64,000 bases of DNA from Codonopsis lanceolata (Eukaryota > Streptophyta > Magnoliopsida > Asterales > Campanulaceae): positions 155,278,437-155,342,436 of the forward strand of contig CM028379.1 in NCBI GenBank assembly GCA_013146195.2. The letters are read 5' to 3'. The notes below the pieces were generated by a model that worked only from the letters and a program-made list of their open reading frames with translations, did not search any database and was not told the origin of the DNA. Made by a program: the position numbers and the translations under genes. Numbering within the stretch: the stretch's first letter is position 1; each line of letters starts with the position of its first letter. Of this stretch, positions 21,272 through 33,630 are shown one piece after another.

Positions 21272-22365
21272 TGAACATAAAAGAAAGAAAGAAAGGAAGA
21301 TCGAATTTGGAAAAATCTTCAGAGAGAATTTCTCTCTTTTTGATTGAAGTTTGTTATGAATCGTATATTATTACAAAGGGAATTACAGGCCTATATATCA
21401 TGTTAGTTAGAAAAATATCTTCTAACTAAGGCTCCGTTTGTTTCACGGAAAATGATTTCCAGAAAATGATTTCCGGAAAATGAAAAGATTTCATTTTCAG
21501 GTGTTTGGTAAATATTTTGAAAATATGTTTGAAAACATTTTTGGATGTTTGGCAAATACACGAAAAATGTTACGGAAAACAATGAATGAATAAATACAAA
21601 AAGTATATTATAATATTAATACACTTATTGAATATAAAATATTGTTGAAGTTTAAATAATTTTCTATTAATAACCTCAAATTTATCATTAATGGTGTCAA
21701 ATCAATAAGTTTCATCTTTTTTCGAGTTCACAATTTTTTTTTATTAATAATTGATATGAAAAATTGTTTTAAAAAATAAAATAAATAATGTTTGGGATGT
21801 CCTTAAATAATAATATAAAATAGCGAACACTAATTTTAAGACGTAGTGAATATTTCTTAAAATTAAAATTTCTAAATAATGTTCACAAACTCCATTTATA
21901 TTTTTAAACAATTTATTTGTTGGGTGAAATATTGTGCGTGTATGTAAATATGTGTAATTTTGGAAAGGCACGGAGGGTTGTTCAAACATTCGGAAAATGA
22001 CTTACGGAAAATAAAGTAAGTCATTTTCGAAAAAACTTTCATTTTCGTTGATTGAAAAAACTTTTCGTTGACTATATTTTCCTAAGGTTACCAAACAGGA
22101 AAATGAGGAAACGTTTTCAGGAAATCATTTTCCGTGACGTGAAACAAGCGGGCTAACTCAATGCATCATTCACACATCATAGTGACATAAGCAACTAACT
22201 GATTCTAACTGCCTGTATAAAGGTTACACTCGACACCCTTATACTTCCAGACTATAGCACTCGATACCCCTGAACCTTTACAGACTTGGATTGGTCTCTT
22301 CATTACTGGCCTTATGCTATGTGCCTGTTGCTGTTGTGTCCTCTTCTGTACCTTCTTCATTTATA
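21272..22365 (-). repeat. Copia 5' LTR, unit B copy, with the same MITE
   Basis: The leader at 21227-21271 and its primer binding site (one base short) precede it. The internal part of the Copia element is absent because the sequence starts at the gap. The first 100 bases and the MITE's right part differ from unit A mostly by one- to few-base deletions. Confidence 0.88.
21430..22153. mobile_element. Tourist-like MITE, unit B copy
   Basis: It is the same insertion as at 5278-6037, between the same TAA duplications, but shorter (724 bp). The right terminal repeat is disturbed (GTGACGTGAAACAAGCGGGC instead of the complement of the left end). Most losses are single bases in short runs. Confidence 0.88.
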
Positions 22366-25300
22366 CTTACACACCACCTATTTGAGATTTTGAGTCCATC
22401 ACCCACATATCATTGCTCATACCCGCCCCTCATTACATTAGTGATTTTCCAAACAATAACTCTTTAAACACATGAAAGTAGCCAGGTAATTTTAGAGAGC
22501 AATGTATACGATCAAGTATTTGCTACAAAAAATTAGAACGATGATCTAGTGGCACGTGTGCTATAAGCTAAATTTGTTTGTTTGTTTTTTTTAAAAATTA
22601 AGTGTTAAATTTATCCATTGTGCAGCATGAGCACTTAAAATATTGAATATTTTAGATTCAAAAAAAAAAAAAAACACTTTTCCTTATCCTTTTTGTTGGG
22701 TGGAATATAACTTTTTCAAATTCATATACAGTAGTACCTGTTTTTACTGTCCTGCGATTATTTATTGTTAAAAGAGTAGTTATTTGGGGCACCAGACACA
22801 TGCATTTGCAGCATCTGGCATGTAAAATGATGCATGGATTACTGAGGGTTGTGAAATGGACGTGTGGATCCCGCGTGGGATCACATTTACTATCCCAAAA
22901 CTATGATTACTATGAAAAAGAAAAAAATGAAAAGCTTTTTTCGTTTTAATTCAGACATAATTATGACCACGTTTTACATTTGTTTTCTCCATTAATTCCT
23001 ACGTACGTTGCTCTCCTTTGAGTGATTTTTAAGATTGTCGCAAATCGCCTCATCACCTCACATGTCAATCTTCCTACTCCAATAATTCAACAAAGTTCAA
23101 ATTGTCTAGATTCATATTTTTGAGTTAATTTGAATCATATTGTTTGGTGACATATGCAATTAAGAGTACATTAGTTATCTGGTACACAAAATCTCTACTT
23201 CACAAGAATGTATTAGTCATATATATTTCTAAATTAAAGCTAGAGGCACCTAATCAATACTTAATTCAGTGTATATAATATTTTATTTGAGACCTTATAG
23301 TATGAGTTAAAGAGTAACGTTAACAAATACGAGTCATTAGGTGCCTCTAGCATTTGTTATATTTTCTTTATATATCCAAACGTTGTATATGTCTTCTTTT
23401 TGTACGGTTAAACCAGTACTAGTGTGCCAAAAAGAAAATATCATTACCTTGTTGATTTAATTGTTGATCGACAGCAGTCAGCAGCCCGCTTTCTTGTACA
23501 ACATTTAATTTGGTGCAAGCAAAATCAAATATATTGAGGTAAAGCAGTGTGAATTCTATTCCTATTTCCTATAATGTTTTCCCAGAAAAGGAGGTAAGAT
23601 TTCTTTTGAGTTTACAAAGAATTAAGAGAGCCCAAAGTTAGTAATATACAAATTTCGATTCACAAACATGATGGACCCTAAAGTTGATGTTTCTACAATT
23701 AAGAAACTAAATCTAATAGTACTAAGATTTTTAAAAGTCAATGGGAGGAAATATGAAACATCCCCTTTGATTAAAGGCTAATGATCTCGTCCTTTGTCCT
23801 TTTCATCCTATATCCCATTGACTTATTGAGGCCAATGATTGACAATGTTTTTAACAAAAATGCTTCATTCATAATGGCAAATTGGAATTACACTTTGCTA
23901 AAACAAGTAATTTTGATATTTACAAGAAATAATCGTCTCAAAAAGTTGTTAACTAAGTAATTAATTATTAAGTTGGGTGATGTTTGATTCAATGTAAGCA
24001 GCCATTAGATTGACCAAAATAAACTTATAAAGAAGTTGAGTCGTAGTTTATTAATTTGGTTACCATTAGTGCCATCACTATATTTAACCTTCATTAGGCT
24101 TAGTTGTAGCAGTAATTGTAGAAAAGTTGTCAATCTTGCATTTTGTTTTACATGTGCATGTAATATCTTACACAAACAAAACATTGTAGTTTCCTTCCAT
24201 TTTGTTCTAAGATCCTTGACTTTCAAGCAATATATAATTTTGGTGGTCAAACTCAAGGTATAACAATATCCCAAAAACTGTCAAGTTAATATTGTATGGT
24301 CTAAAATGTTTCAATTTCAATAGTATTACTCGAGAAAATGGAGGTAATATTTTTCTTTGCTAGTTAGAGTCCACATTAAATGGTGAGTTGGTACATGAAC
24401 TAATGATATCTCTCATGACTTATCCAGCTTATAGTGCCAATTTAAAACTGATATCTCACAACACTATCATCATATAACTTTTTGACAAATCTTATTTAAA
24501 TTTTCCCTTTTTCGAAGCAAGATAATCAGTCCGGAAAATGCTAATTTTACAACTATATCTATGAGTATTAATTTAATTTAGATTTAATGAGGATTAAACA
24601 TGTTTTAGAAAAAAAAACAATTTTGTTCTTCGCTAAGTCTTAATTATAACAATAGTTTTAAAAGTAAACACCGCAAAAAGGCCAACTCATTATCTTTTCT
24701 GAACTCTAATGAGCAAAGAAACTATTCCCTCCCTTTGATGAGTAACATTTTTAATTTAAAACATTCCAAGAAATGCAATACGACTTTGACGGTTGTCTTT
24801 TTAACAACAAAGGAAATTATTTTGAACATTTTCGTAAATCTTAAAGGCCATTATCAAGTTCCGGTAGAAAGTCAGAATCTTATAACTAACACTTATTAAC
24901 GATTTGTAGAATTTTTTTCTCACATGAAACATTGTATCAAATTTCAGGTTAAAATGCACATTAGATTCTTGGAATTGGAAACAATCTTTCTTATTCATTG
25001 TTTTTCTTATAACTTCTCTCGCGCTCTATCAAGAAATAAATTATTTCGTTTAGTGCGCTTTATGATTTACATTTTCAAACTTGAATATCTAAGAAAACAT
25101 AATATATATATTTCATTATATTTAAATGAATATAGAATTTAAACATAATTATGCATACAAGGCTCTATAACTTACAGAACGAAAAGTTGAAAAGTAACCT
25201 CTACAAATAAACATATTTTTAAAATTTTACATCACACACGTTAACTAGGCCACTATTCTTTTTATTCTTAAAAGAAAATAAAATGAAGTACTGTTTTAAA

Positions 25301-26600
25301 ATTGTCTACTGACTTTATACGGATTTTAAAAAAAAGAATTAGATTTGTGAATTTTTTTTTACATAAGTGACCTTAAAACATGACACTTAGTCAACTAAAA
25401 TCTACAAAAATCAAGACTATAATTGTTATTTACACGTATCGTATTCCAATAATAATTACTTGTGTAAAAGAAGATTTTACACATCTAGTGATGAACATTT
25501 TACTCATTAAAAAATTGTTTGAACTCTATGCAGTTTTTGCTGCCCAAAGAAATTCTCTTAATGGAGTCAACTCATTATATCTCTATATTATTTTAATCTC
25601 GGAACTAATTAATTTACACTCTCTTCAGGCAAAAAAAATCATTATTTTATTTTGAGATTTTCACTTAAAGAGTTCATTTTTTTTAAAAAAAATTAAGTAT
25701 AAAAGTATCATTTTATTACAAATAAGCAGCTAAAAGTTTTATTTTATTAAAAAAATTGACTTTCAAATAAAGACTTTTTATCAAAAATAGAGAGAGTAAT
25801 AAAGATTTGTTTTTCAAAAATCGAAAGAAAAATATATATTTTGGAATGTTTGCATATCTTGAAAAGGAGGTAGTTCGTACATAACAATAAGTCCATTATT
25901 TGTCATGCAGGTTCTCACTACTTTTTGCCTTTATATAGACTTTGCTTTCCTTTTTGGCACGAGGTCTAAATAATCAACCGAGCCATAAGGCTTTATGAGG
26001 TCCGCGTGGTTTTAACATTGCATTAACCAAATCTTTCAATTAAAGATTTGTGATTTAGAGACTACGAACCGACCCGACTCGGTCAAAGGACCGACTCCAC
26101 CGTACCGCAAATTGCGCCTCACTCGTGTGGGTGTGCGGCAAAGAGAATGCCACTTTGGCACAATGTACCTTTCTTCTACATACACGTGTATTTTTGTTTT
26201 AGGTAAAGATAGCTGTACTTTTTAAATTTTCATGAAATTAAATTTTATTTAATGTACTAAAAATTAAGCAAATAGAAAGTTTTAGAAAGAACATGAGTTA
26301 GTCCGAACAATCAAAGTTTGATTCTAACCTTTGTACAGATGGAGTGATTTGGTAAGAATTGGAAGACAACACTGAGCTCTTTCATTTACTTCACTTGGAA
26401 TATTATTTTGTTCAAAAAAACCTACTTATTTAATAAATTAAAATAAAATCTACATAAACTTCACTCAAAATGTATACATATATTTATCTCCTTTAGTTTT
26501 ATTGGAGATATTTAAAACAAATAAATAATTTATAATGTAACAAACTACTAGACTTAAAGGCTTGGTTCCGGTTACAAAATTTGCCGGAAAATCGGCAATC
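22366..26600. other. Intergenic region of unit B, downstream of CRF copy B
   Basis: No supported gene. It carries the hairpin at 23239-23351, the empty hAT target at about 23652-23661, and a Stowaway-like relic at about 25630-25800. Confidence 0.6.
23239..23351. repeat. Small hairpin, unit B copy
   Basis: Same 16-bp terminal inverted repeat as at 7124-7236; a few internal substitutions. Confidence 0.65.
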
Positions 26601-26646
26601 CGGCAACCAATACTAGAAACATACTAGAAACTTGAACTTTGTGTCA

Positions 26647-27918
26647 TTAGACACAACTCGTCTTAAGAGTATCGGAATTGAAAAATTCGCCAAAATCAAC
26701 GGGAATGTCTTGGAAATAGCTATCCACTTCCAACATTGGTTGAGATCCAAAGTCTTCCACCATATCATCGGATATCCGAAAATCGTCTCCCCAAAACTCA
26801 CTGTTATCCCAAATTTGAGCATCATCGAACGGTATTCCAAATTCGTCTCCCAAGTTATTTGAGAATGCTGAGGAGTCGGCCAGCATTGAGAAAGCCGGTT
26901 CAGTATAGTTATTTGAGAATGCTGAGGAGTCGGCAAGCATTGAGAAAGCCGGTTCGGTATTTGAGAAAGCCGGCTCGTCTTTAAACCCGATAGACTCCGC
27001 TGATGGAAAGTCAAAGAGATAATCCATCAGCGGTGGTGCACTTGTGTAATCTGGTAAACCCGTTTCTCCGTGAAACTCCTCCATTAGTTGAACGGGTTCA
27101 CCTAAAAACGGTTTGGAATCAAGAACAGTTTCTGACTCTACGGCTTCTTGGGTCGGCTCATTAACTGACAAACACTCTTCGGCTTCCTTAACCGGCTCGG
27201 CTTCTTCACTTGATTGAGTTTGAGTCCTAGTAGTTCTAAACCGGAGAACTGAAGTAGGAGAGCACAAGTTGTGGGACTCCTCACCGGACTCGTAGCCGGA
27301 AACTGAAGCCACATTGACCTCCGGAATTTTATCCTTGGCCGGCGGGGTGACGAAGTTTGTTAAAGCGTCGGGCCCACGGAGTTTAATAGCAGCGTTGTCG
27401 TACACCATGGCGGCTTCCTCCGCCGTCTCATAAGTACCCAACCACAGCCGCTGACGTCTTACAGGGTCCCTGATCTCAGCGGCCCACTTTCCCCACGGCC
27501 GCTGACGTACTCCACGGAACTTCCTACCGTTGCCCGCCGCTGTAGCCTTCATTGGTTTTTGCTTAAGTTGCAAAGCGGCCGCCTCGCCGCCGTTCACCAT
27601 CGCCTTTTTCCTACACTCAACCGGAGACGCGGCAGCAACAACAGTGTTCTTGCAAGCAGTCTCGATATGAATCTCATTGACATACTTCTTCACACGATGT
27701 CGGCCAAAAAGCTCGTCTTCTTCATCGCTGGATGAGTCGGTAGCGTCAGGATCAGTCACCGATATCCTTACAATTTTTGGTCCACAAATATCAGATTTTC
27801 GGCTATTACACTTTCTGGACTTGCCCAATGAAGGGGCCTTAGCAAGCATTTTAGTAACTGTTTTGTGTTCTGTGTATTTGATCGGACACAACATGTTGAA
27901 ATTGTCCATATCTCTCAT
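26647..27918 (-). CDS. CRF: CRF-like AP2/ERF transcription factor, copy B (intact)
   Basis: A 423-residue intronless protein starts at ATG 27918. It is identical to copy A up to residue 406 and ends DFGEFFNSDTLKTSCV. Features: CRF region (about 11-23 and 49-83), AP2/ERF domain (about 133-189) with the WAAEIRD signature of ERF-type rather than DREB-type domains, SPTSVL (220-225), and an acidic, Phe/Trp-containing C-terminal half with an 18-residue tandem repeat (321-356). The length is near that of known CRFs (about 300-400 residues), slightly long because of the repeat. The N terminus (PIKYTEHKT) is most like the CRF3/CRF4 type in my memory; the exact clade is not settled. It probably acts in the nucleus in cytokinin and stress responses. 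This is the reference version for the locus. Confidence 0.96.
   Translation of the reverse strand: MRDMDNFNMLCPIKYTEHKTVTKMLAKAPSLGKSRKCNSRKSDICGPKIVRISVTDPDATDSSSDEEDELFGRHRVKKYVNEIHIETACKNTVVAAASPVECRKKAMVNGGEAAALQLKQKPMKATAAGNGRKFRGVRQRPWGKWAAEIRDPVRRQRLWLGTYETAEEAAMVYDNAAIKLRGPDALTNFVTPPAKDKIPEVNVASVSGYESGEESHNLCSPTSVLRFRTTRTQTQSSEEAEPVKEAEECLSVNEPTQEAVESETVLDSKPFLGEPVQLMEEFHGETGLPDYTSAPPLMDYLFDFPSAESIGFKDEPAFSNTEPAFSMLADSSAFSNNYTEPAFSMLADSSAFSNNLGDEFGIPFDDAQIWDNSEFWGDDFRISDDMVEDFGSQPMLEVDSYFQDIPVDFGEFFNSDTLKTSCV
26851..26958 (-). repeat. 54-bp tandem repeat in CRF copy B
   Basis: Same two-unit repeat as at 11690-11797, within the acidic C-terminal half. Confidence 0.9.
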
Positions 27919-28412
27919 TCAATCGAAAACAAATTAGAGATTTAACCATAAAAGGGGAAGAGAAAAGTAGGAGACCCGTCAAAGACAAGCTTCAAACGCA
28001 CAAAACAGAAACTGGCTCAAAAATCTGACGAAAAAAAAAGACGACTTTAAAACAGGCTTCAATAGACAAGGAATAAAGGGGAGAGGGCTTTTCGCAAAGG
28101 TTGGGCTTTGAAATTTTAGAGGGCGTGAGGCTTAAAAAGGGATTGTAGGCTTAAAGAAGGAAACTGAATCAATGGTGGAAAACTGAAAAAGGAAAGTTAA
28201 TAATTTTGCAGATTCGTACGAATCCTATGTTTTTTGGAGAGTTTCCGAGAAATTTTCAGGGTGGGAAAAGTTAAGGAGAGAAATGGCAGAGCAGTGGAGA
28301 GGAGAGTGTGGGTGAGTTTAGAGAGAGAAACTGATAACTGAGGAGGGGAGAGAAGACACAGTAAGTTCTACAGTATTTAGTTGCGGTGGAGACCATAACA
28401 CTGAAATCGCTG

Positions 28413-28419
28413 TTTTATA
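28413..28419 (-). promoter_or_regulatory. Probable TATA box of CRF copy B
   Basis: TATAAAA on the minus strand, about 495 bases upstream of the start codon. It is identical in context to copy A. Confidence 0.55.
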
Positions 28420-28923
28420 GGATCCAACAGCCGAAATTGGAAACCTCAATTCACGCAGACCATTTAATGACTTTCTTTTTAGTTTTATTTTCTTTTTGAA
28501 CTTTTTTTTTATTTTGACTCTTTATAAATATCTTAATCAAGTGATTAATTAATACAGGGGTCGGGGGTTTACTAGAGACTAGTCGCCGTGTGTCGGGGCG
28601 TTTAAAGATTCCGACTACGGCCGGTGAGAGCGTTCACAGTGGAGACACAGCCCACTCTCCAAACCCATTTTTAGAGAATTTTAACTCCAACTAAACCTAC
28701 AATGATGAATCAAATGAATTTTATTTCTCTAAAACCAAATAAATCACTTTTTTAATTAGAAAAGTGATGTACTTTGAATACTCACACTATCTCTCTCCAA
28801 ATACAAGATTTCTAGCATTTTTTAATTAATGTTTCACCATATTGAAATTTATTTTATTAAAAATTAATTACTTTATTTGTTTTGGACAAAGAGTTTCCCT
28901 TTGAAAGTCAAATATTTTTAAGG

Positions 28924-29822
28924 GAGAGGCTATTTTCACCACAATTTTTTGCTTATATACTACATCCTTAATAATTCCATCAAATAAATATATGTTTGAA
29001 CAAAATTATCCCTTAAGTACTTACTTATTATAAATGACTAATCAAGTTACTTTCCTAATTACCAATTAAAATTATTTTTTAGTTCAAACATTTATGAACA
29101 ACATAGTTTTTCTATTATTATTCTTACTTTTTGTAATAACTTTATTAATTAATCTTATAACTAAAGTTATTTTGTATAATAGAAAAAATATCGTAAGGAC
29201 ATTTTTTCTACCAAACTTTGAATATATATATGTTCATTGGTTATGGAAAAAATTTAAAGTGAAATTTAAATGATGCAATAGTAAAATAATCGAATAGTAA
29301 AATCATAATATGAAATAGTATCGTAATATTTGATTATTTTGTCTACATTTATAAATGATTGGGAAATTTAATTCTTGATTTGATTGAAATCAATATTTAG
29401 TTTATTATCGACCATAATAATTGAACCGATATTTTAAAATAATATTTTAAAAATAAATTAGAATATTAATTTTTGATAATTATATATGCAATATAATCTA
29501 AAATGGTAGAAAATGTATTAATCATATTATTTTTATGATAATGGAATATGAAACGTGAGTGATTACAAAAAAATGATTAAACATATTTATTACCAAAAAA
29601 TATAATTACCTTATTTGTTGAGAATTAAAATATTAAGAATATAAATATAATAATTATGTTGTCTATTGACGTTTGATTAAAAAAATAGTGTTATAAGGTA
29701 ATTAAGAAAGTAGTTTGATTAGTTAACTTTAAAAGGGGTAGTTTTGTCCAAATTTGTATTTATTTAATGCAATAATTAAGGATGTAGTGTATAAGCAAAA
29801 AGTGTAGTGGAAATAGTCTCTC
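28924..29822. mobile_element. Long terminal-inverted-repeat DNA element, 899 bp, non-autonomous
   Basis: The left end GAGAGGCTATTTTCAC and right end (complement GAGAGACTATTTCCAC) continue as an imperfect inverted repeat for well over 100 bases (TTGCTTATATACTACATCCTTAAT in both arms, one mismatch). No transposase is present. Long arms would suit a Mutator-like MITE, but I could not confirm a 9-bp target duplication. In unit A its right part is replaced by the Gypsy insertion. Confidence 0.72.
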
Positions 29823-29965
29823 ATTTTATTAAATAAAATGACACTTTTAGTAGTCTATTAGTAATAAAATGATATTTTTATGCCTTAAATTTTTTTAAAG
29901 TGGTGTATTTAAATGAAATGTTTTAAAATAGAATAACATACTATTTGCCTGAAACAGAGTGAGTA
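29823..29965 (-). mobile_element. Stowaway-like MITE fragment, reverse orientation
   Basis: It is the complement of the 44350-44539 family (AAAATGACACTTTTAGTAG, then GCCTTAAATTTTT). One end is truncated at the inverted-repeat element; the other end reads CAGAGTGAGTA. Confidence 0.6.
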
Positions 29966-30098
29966 TATCACTTTTTTTTCTTTATGTTTTTTTTTCGTTG
30001 CAATCAATTGAAACATCATAAAAAAATTCTTTTTGTTACTACATCATCATAAATTTTTATTTATCAATTATATAGATCTAGAAAATATATATTTTATT

Positions 30099-30275
30099 TA
30101 CTTTCCCGGACGAAGAGTCCACTATTCCACTTTTAGAGGTTTCACTGAAAGAGTCTACTTTCAAAAATTAAGGTATAGCAGTCATTTTATTACAAATAAA
30201 ATACTAAAAGTGCCATTTTTTTAAAAAAATGTTTGATTTTCAAACCGAAACTTTTTGGTCGGAACAGAGGGAGTA
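30099..30275 (+). mobile_element. Stowaway-like MITE
   Basis: The left end is TACTTTCCCGGACGAAGAG and the right end GGAACAGAGGGAGTA. The interior matches 44350-44539 (AAAGAGTCTACTTTCAAAAA, AAAAGTGCCATTTTTTT). Confidence 0.65.
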
Positions 30276-30435
30276 TATTTTATAAATTTGAAAATATAAA
30301 ATATTTTATCAAATTGTGGTCGAAAAATAGAAACAAAAACGATAAAAAAAATATATTGTTAGTTTGATTTGTTAGTTGATATTTAAGAGATTTTAAAGTT
30401 TTAGAGAAATATATAGAGAGTGGTTATCTAAATAT

Positions 30436-30466
30436 ACTAGATTGTGTGTCCGTGGTTATGACACGG
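30436..30466 (-). mobile_element. Putative Helitron 3' terminus
   Basis: On the minus strand a hairpin (CCGTG-TCATAAC-CACGG) is followed nine bases later by CTAGT. Helitrons end in CTRR preceded by a short hairpin. The 5' end was not found. Confidence 0.4.
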
Positions 30467-31766
30467 CGTTAGTATGGGAGCAGATTATTGGAGGCTCGTG
30501 TTTAACGTATCCTAAATAAAATCTAATAAAAATATTGAGAAATAAGAGTGGGGGAGTTGGAGAGAGAGAAACAGCGTAGTTGTACAACCGCCTTCGCACA
30601 TTTAAAGATAGTTTTTAATCGTGACCGTAAGATTTTAGTAAAAAAATAAATCTCAACCTTTTAGATAGCTTTAGTCAATTATATATGTGTGAGTATGAGC
30701 TTTATTGTATTATAGATTTTTTTTTTTTGAAGGGTTGAAAATATGTAATTAGAATAAAAAATAAAATGTTTGAAGAGTGGTTTAGAATAGACCACTGTGT
30801 ATGCTCTATTAGACCATTGTGTATGCTCTATTAGACCACGAATTGCCGCATCTCGATGAAGCTGTTAAATTTTAACACGTAGATGTGTAGGCCCGCAATT
30901 GGGACGTTGGTCCAATGAGTGAGCTTAGGAACGCTGCTGACTCAGCTAGCGACTCACCTCGTACTTTGTGTGACCCGTCACGTGAGACCCAGGATGCTCG
31001 GCCTCGTTTAATTATGTCGGTCAAATTTAAAAGAATTATCACCATCTTGCTTTCTTTGACCACATTTAACTTTTTGTAATTTCCGCAATCACCCTGAGGA
31101 AATTACAGGAATTACTAAGGGTATGATAGTAATTATAACATATATTTCTCCAATTGTGGGTACAAATAAATTTGTTTTCACTGGTTGTTTTTTTTATTTT
31201 TTAATTTGTTTAATCAATTTTTATTGTACTGGTAATTGTTTTAAAATTTAACTCTTTGGGATTTTACAGCTAGGAATAACGTGGCGGGCAACCTAGAATA
31301 AGCCGCCATTTATATATTCGATCTTGTACGTCTCTGGGTTTCGCTCTGTTTCTCTAAATCCTTTTCTCGAGACAATTTTACCCCACTCGCAGCTCTCACT
31401 AGCAACATCACTCCCTTATTTTACATTGAAATATAGTGAAAGTATGTAACACACGGATTTAATTAGCGCGTGGTTGTTGAAACCGGATACAGTAGTTAGA
31501 TATTTTTATCGGCAATTGCGGTAAAATAGTTGGGCATAATAGAAATCTTTTTACCGCAGACTTCGCACATGATAACTGTACAAAGGCTGCACAACAACCT
31601 GATTGGTCTTATTGTGTGTATTTACCATAAGACCCCCCAAAAATAAACTACCTAGTTATTAACTTGTTGCTCAAGAAAATAAATTAATAAAAATTTAGTT
31701 GATTTTCCCTTCTTTTTATTATGGGAACATGATTTTGTTCAATACTTTCTCGAATTGGATCACAAC
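30467..31766. other. Intergenic stretch without a supported gene
   Basis: It has AT-rich DNA and a less AT-rich block at 30840-31010 without a coding signal. A promoter-like patch at about 31290-31400 (TTTATATATTC followed by pyrimidine-rich leader-like sequence) has no open frame behind it. Confidence 0.5.
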
Positions 31767-32448
31767 TAGAGTCGTCAAAATGGGTCGGGACCCGTTGGAT
31801 CAACCCAAACCGTTGCTTAAAATAGTAGGTTGGGTTGGGAAATTAACAACCCATAGAAATATGGGTCATATGGGTTGGACCCGTATGGGTCACGGGTTGA
31901 AATGGGTTGGGTCGGGTTTTAACTTTAAATACTTTTTTTTTTTGTAGAGAATGAGTGTGCTTTCATTTTGCATTAGTCTTCATGTAATCTTTCATTTTCT
32001 TTTATTATTATTGTTTTTTGTTTTTTGTTTTTACTTTTTTATATATAACAAATCTAAGGTTTATTAAATTATTATGTAGCAGTCAGTTTGGATTATACTG
32101 ATCTATGTCATATTGTCATCCTACATGAAGTCATGTCTTGATATCCAAGGTTTTTGTAGTCATGTGAGAGGAATGCCCATAAAATATTTGGCAGAAGTCT
32201 GAAATGAAGATTCAATTGTTTTAGTTTATTTATTTTACGTTAGCCAACAACAGTTGAGTTGGTTACTTGATTTTGAGTGGTTGTATAGTACATGGAAGTG
32301 AAAAAATAATAGAAAATTGAAAATAAAAGAAGTAGTCTTTAGGTAAGAAAAAATGGTGGGTTGACCCATCTGACCCACAATCCATATTGGGTTGACCCAT
32401 TTTGATCAGTGGGTTGACCCAACCCACCAACCCGTTTTAACAGCTCTA
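31767..32448. mobile_element. hAT-type MITE, 682 bp, with exact 8-bp target duplication
   Basis: The ends TAGAGTCGTCAAAATGGGT and the complement of TAGAGCTGTTAAAACGGGT form inverted repeats rich in GGGTTGGGT motifs. ATCACAAC is duplicated exactly at 31759-31766 and 32449-32456. No transposase is present. Confidence 0.92.
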
Positions 32449-32781
32449 ATCACAACACTAGTTATATTTTGTTTTCGTCCAATATCCAAATTACTAGTGT
32501 GAGATTATTCTCATTCCTATTACCAGAAGGAGTCAACTGACTTAATTGCACTCTAATTCTTGTAATTTCCTTTCAATTATTCAAAAACAATTAAAGTGAT
32601 ATTTTGGAGGGTGGAACTGCGTCTTACGAATTACGAATTAAGTTAGACATATTCTAATAATAATAATAATATAATAATATGTAATGCTTCATGATTGGAA
32701 ATTTGGTGAAGCATCCTAAATTTGATCATGTATTTAAAAATTAATCAAATGAATATTCATGTGACACTTGTTAGCAATATC

Positions 32782-32935
32782 TTTATGAGTAAGTTTCTTA
32801 TAAGACTTTTTTACGGATTTTAATTTATAAGACGGAACTCCACTCTTTCATAATTTAACTCTACCAACACACGATTGGTAGGATAAAGAGGAACCGTTTT
32901 ACAAAAAATATCTGACAATTTTACCCAAATTTTTT
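32782..32935. repeat. Dispersed repeat, copy 1 (pair with 35195-35345)
   Basis: Both contain a TTATAAGACGGAACTCCACTC-like core followed by AACTCAA/CCAACACACGAT-type sequence and a TTTTACCC end. They are diverged. Class unknown. Confidence 0.5.
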
Positions 32936-33630
32936 GTCTATCTTTATACTTACCATATCAACAATGAAGAGCACATCGATGCAAATGTGAATGTGGATAA
33001 AACATAAGTCACCTACAATTTACACCTCTTAAAGAAAAAACAATCTTCAATGTAAACGTGGAAAAAAATCGTGGATACGTGACAACCATTTTTCATGACA
33101 TTCGTTATTCGAATTTTAATTTTTTGCATTCTAATTGATAATGTGAATATATCTTAGGCATTATTTTTTTCCTTTCAATTTGTTTTTCTAGTGGTAGTTC
33201 CTTTTTTCTTTTATATTTTATCATTTTAGCGGTGGAAAACATGATACATAAAATCAAATCCATAGTTGCATCGGAGAAATATCTTTAAATTAAATATGAA
33301 TGATGAGAAAACTTGTCCCATAAAATCAAATTCAAGGTTGGATCGGTGATGCTAGTGACTGTTAACTCAATTGGATATTTATTGTGGACTAGTTACTGTA
33401 CCAACTCACAATCTTTTTGTTATGCTGAGGAGAATATAAATTATATTTCTAAAATGCATAAATATCCTGCAGTAAACAGAACTAGTTATAGATTAAGCAG
33501 ATAGTCTTACTGTCAACTTGTTACACAATTCATTTAACGGGAATTTAAATTACTTGCTAAAAAGCCTAAAATGCATATGTGCCTAGCGTGAGCTCACAAT
33601 AAACTGAATAAAGTAATAAACATAATCGGG

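Larger units (their letters stand above)
21227..29490. repeat. Unit B: second copy of the 5.08-14.33 kb segment
   Basis: It matches unit A in order and orientation: Copia leader, LTR with MITE, intergenic DNA, CRF, promoter, inverted-repeat element. Differences are scattered substitutions, small indels, absence of the 942-bp hAT element and absence of the Gypsy insertion. By eye the CRF coding part is identical except for one base. Confidence 0.95.
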
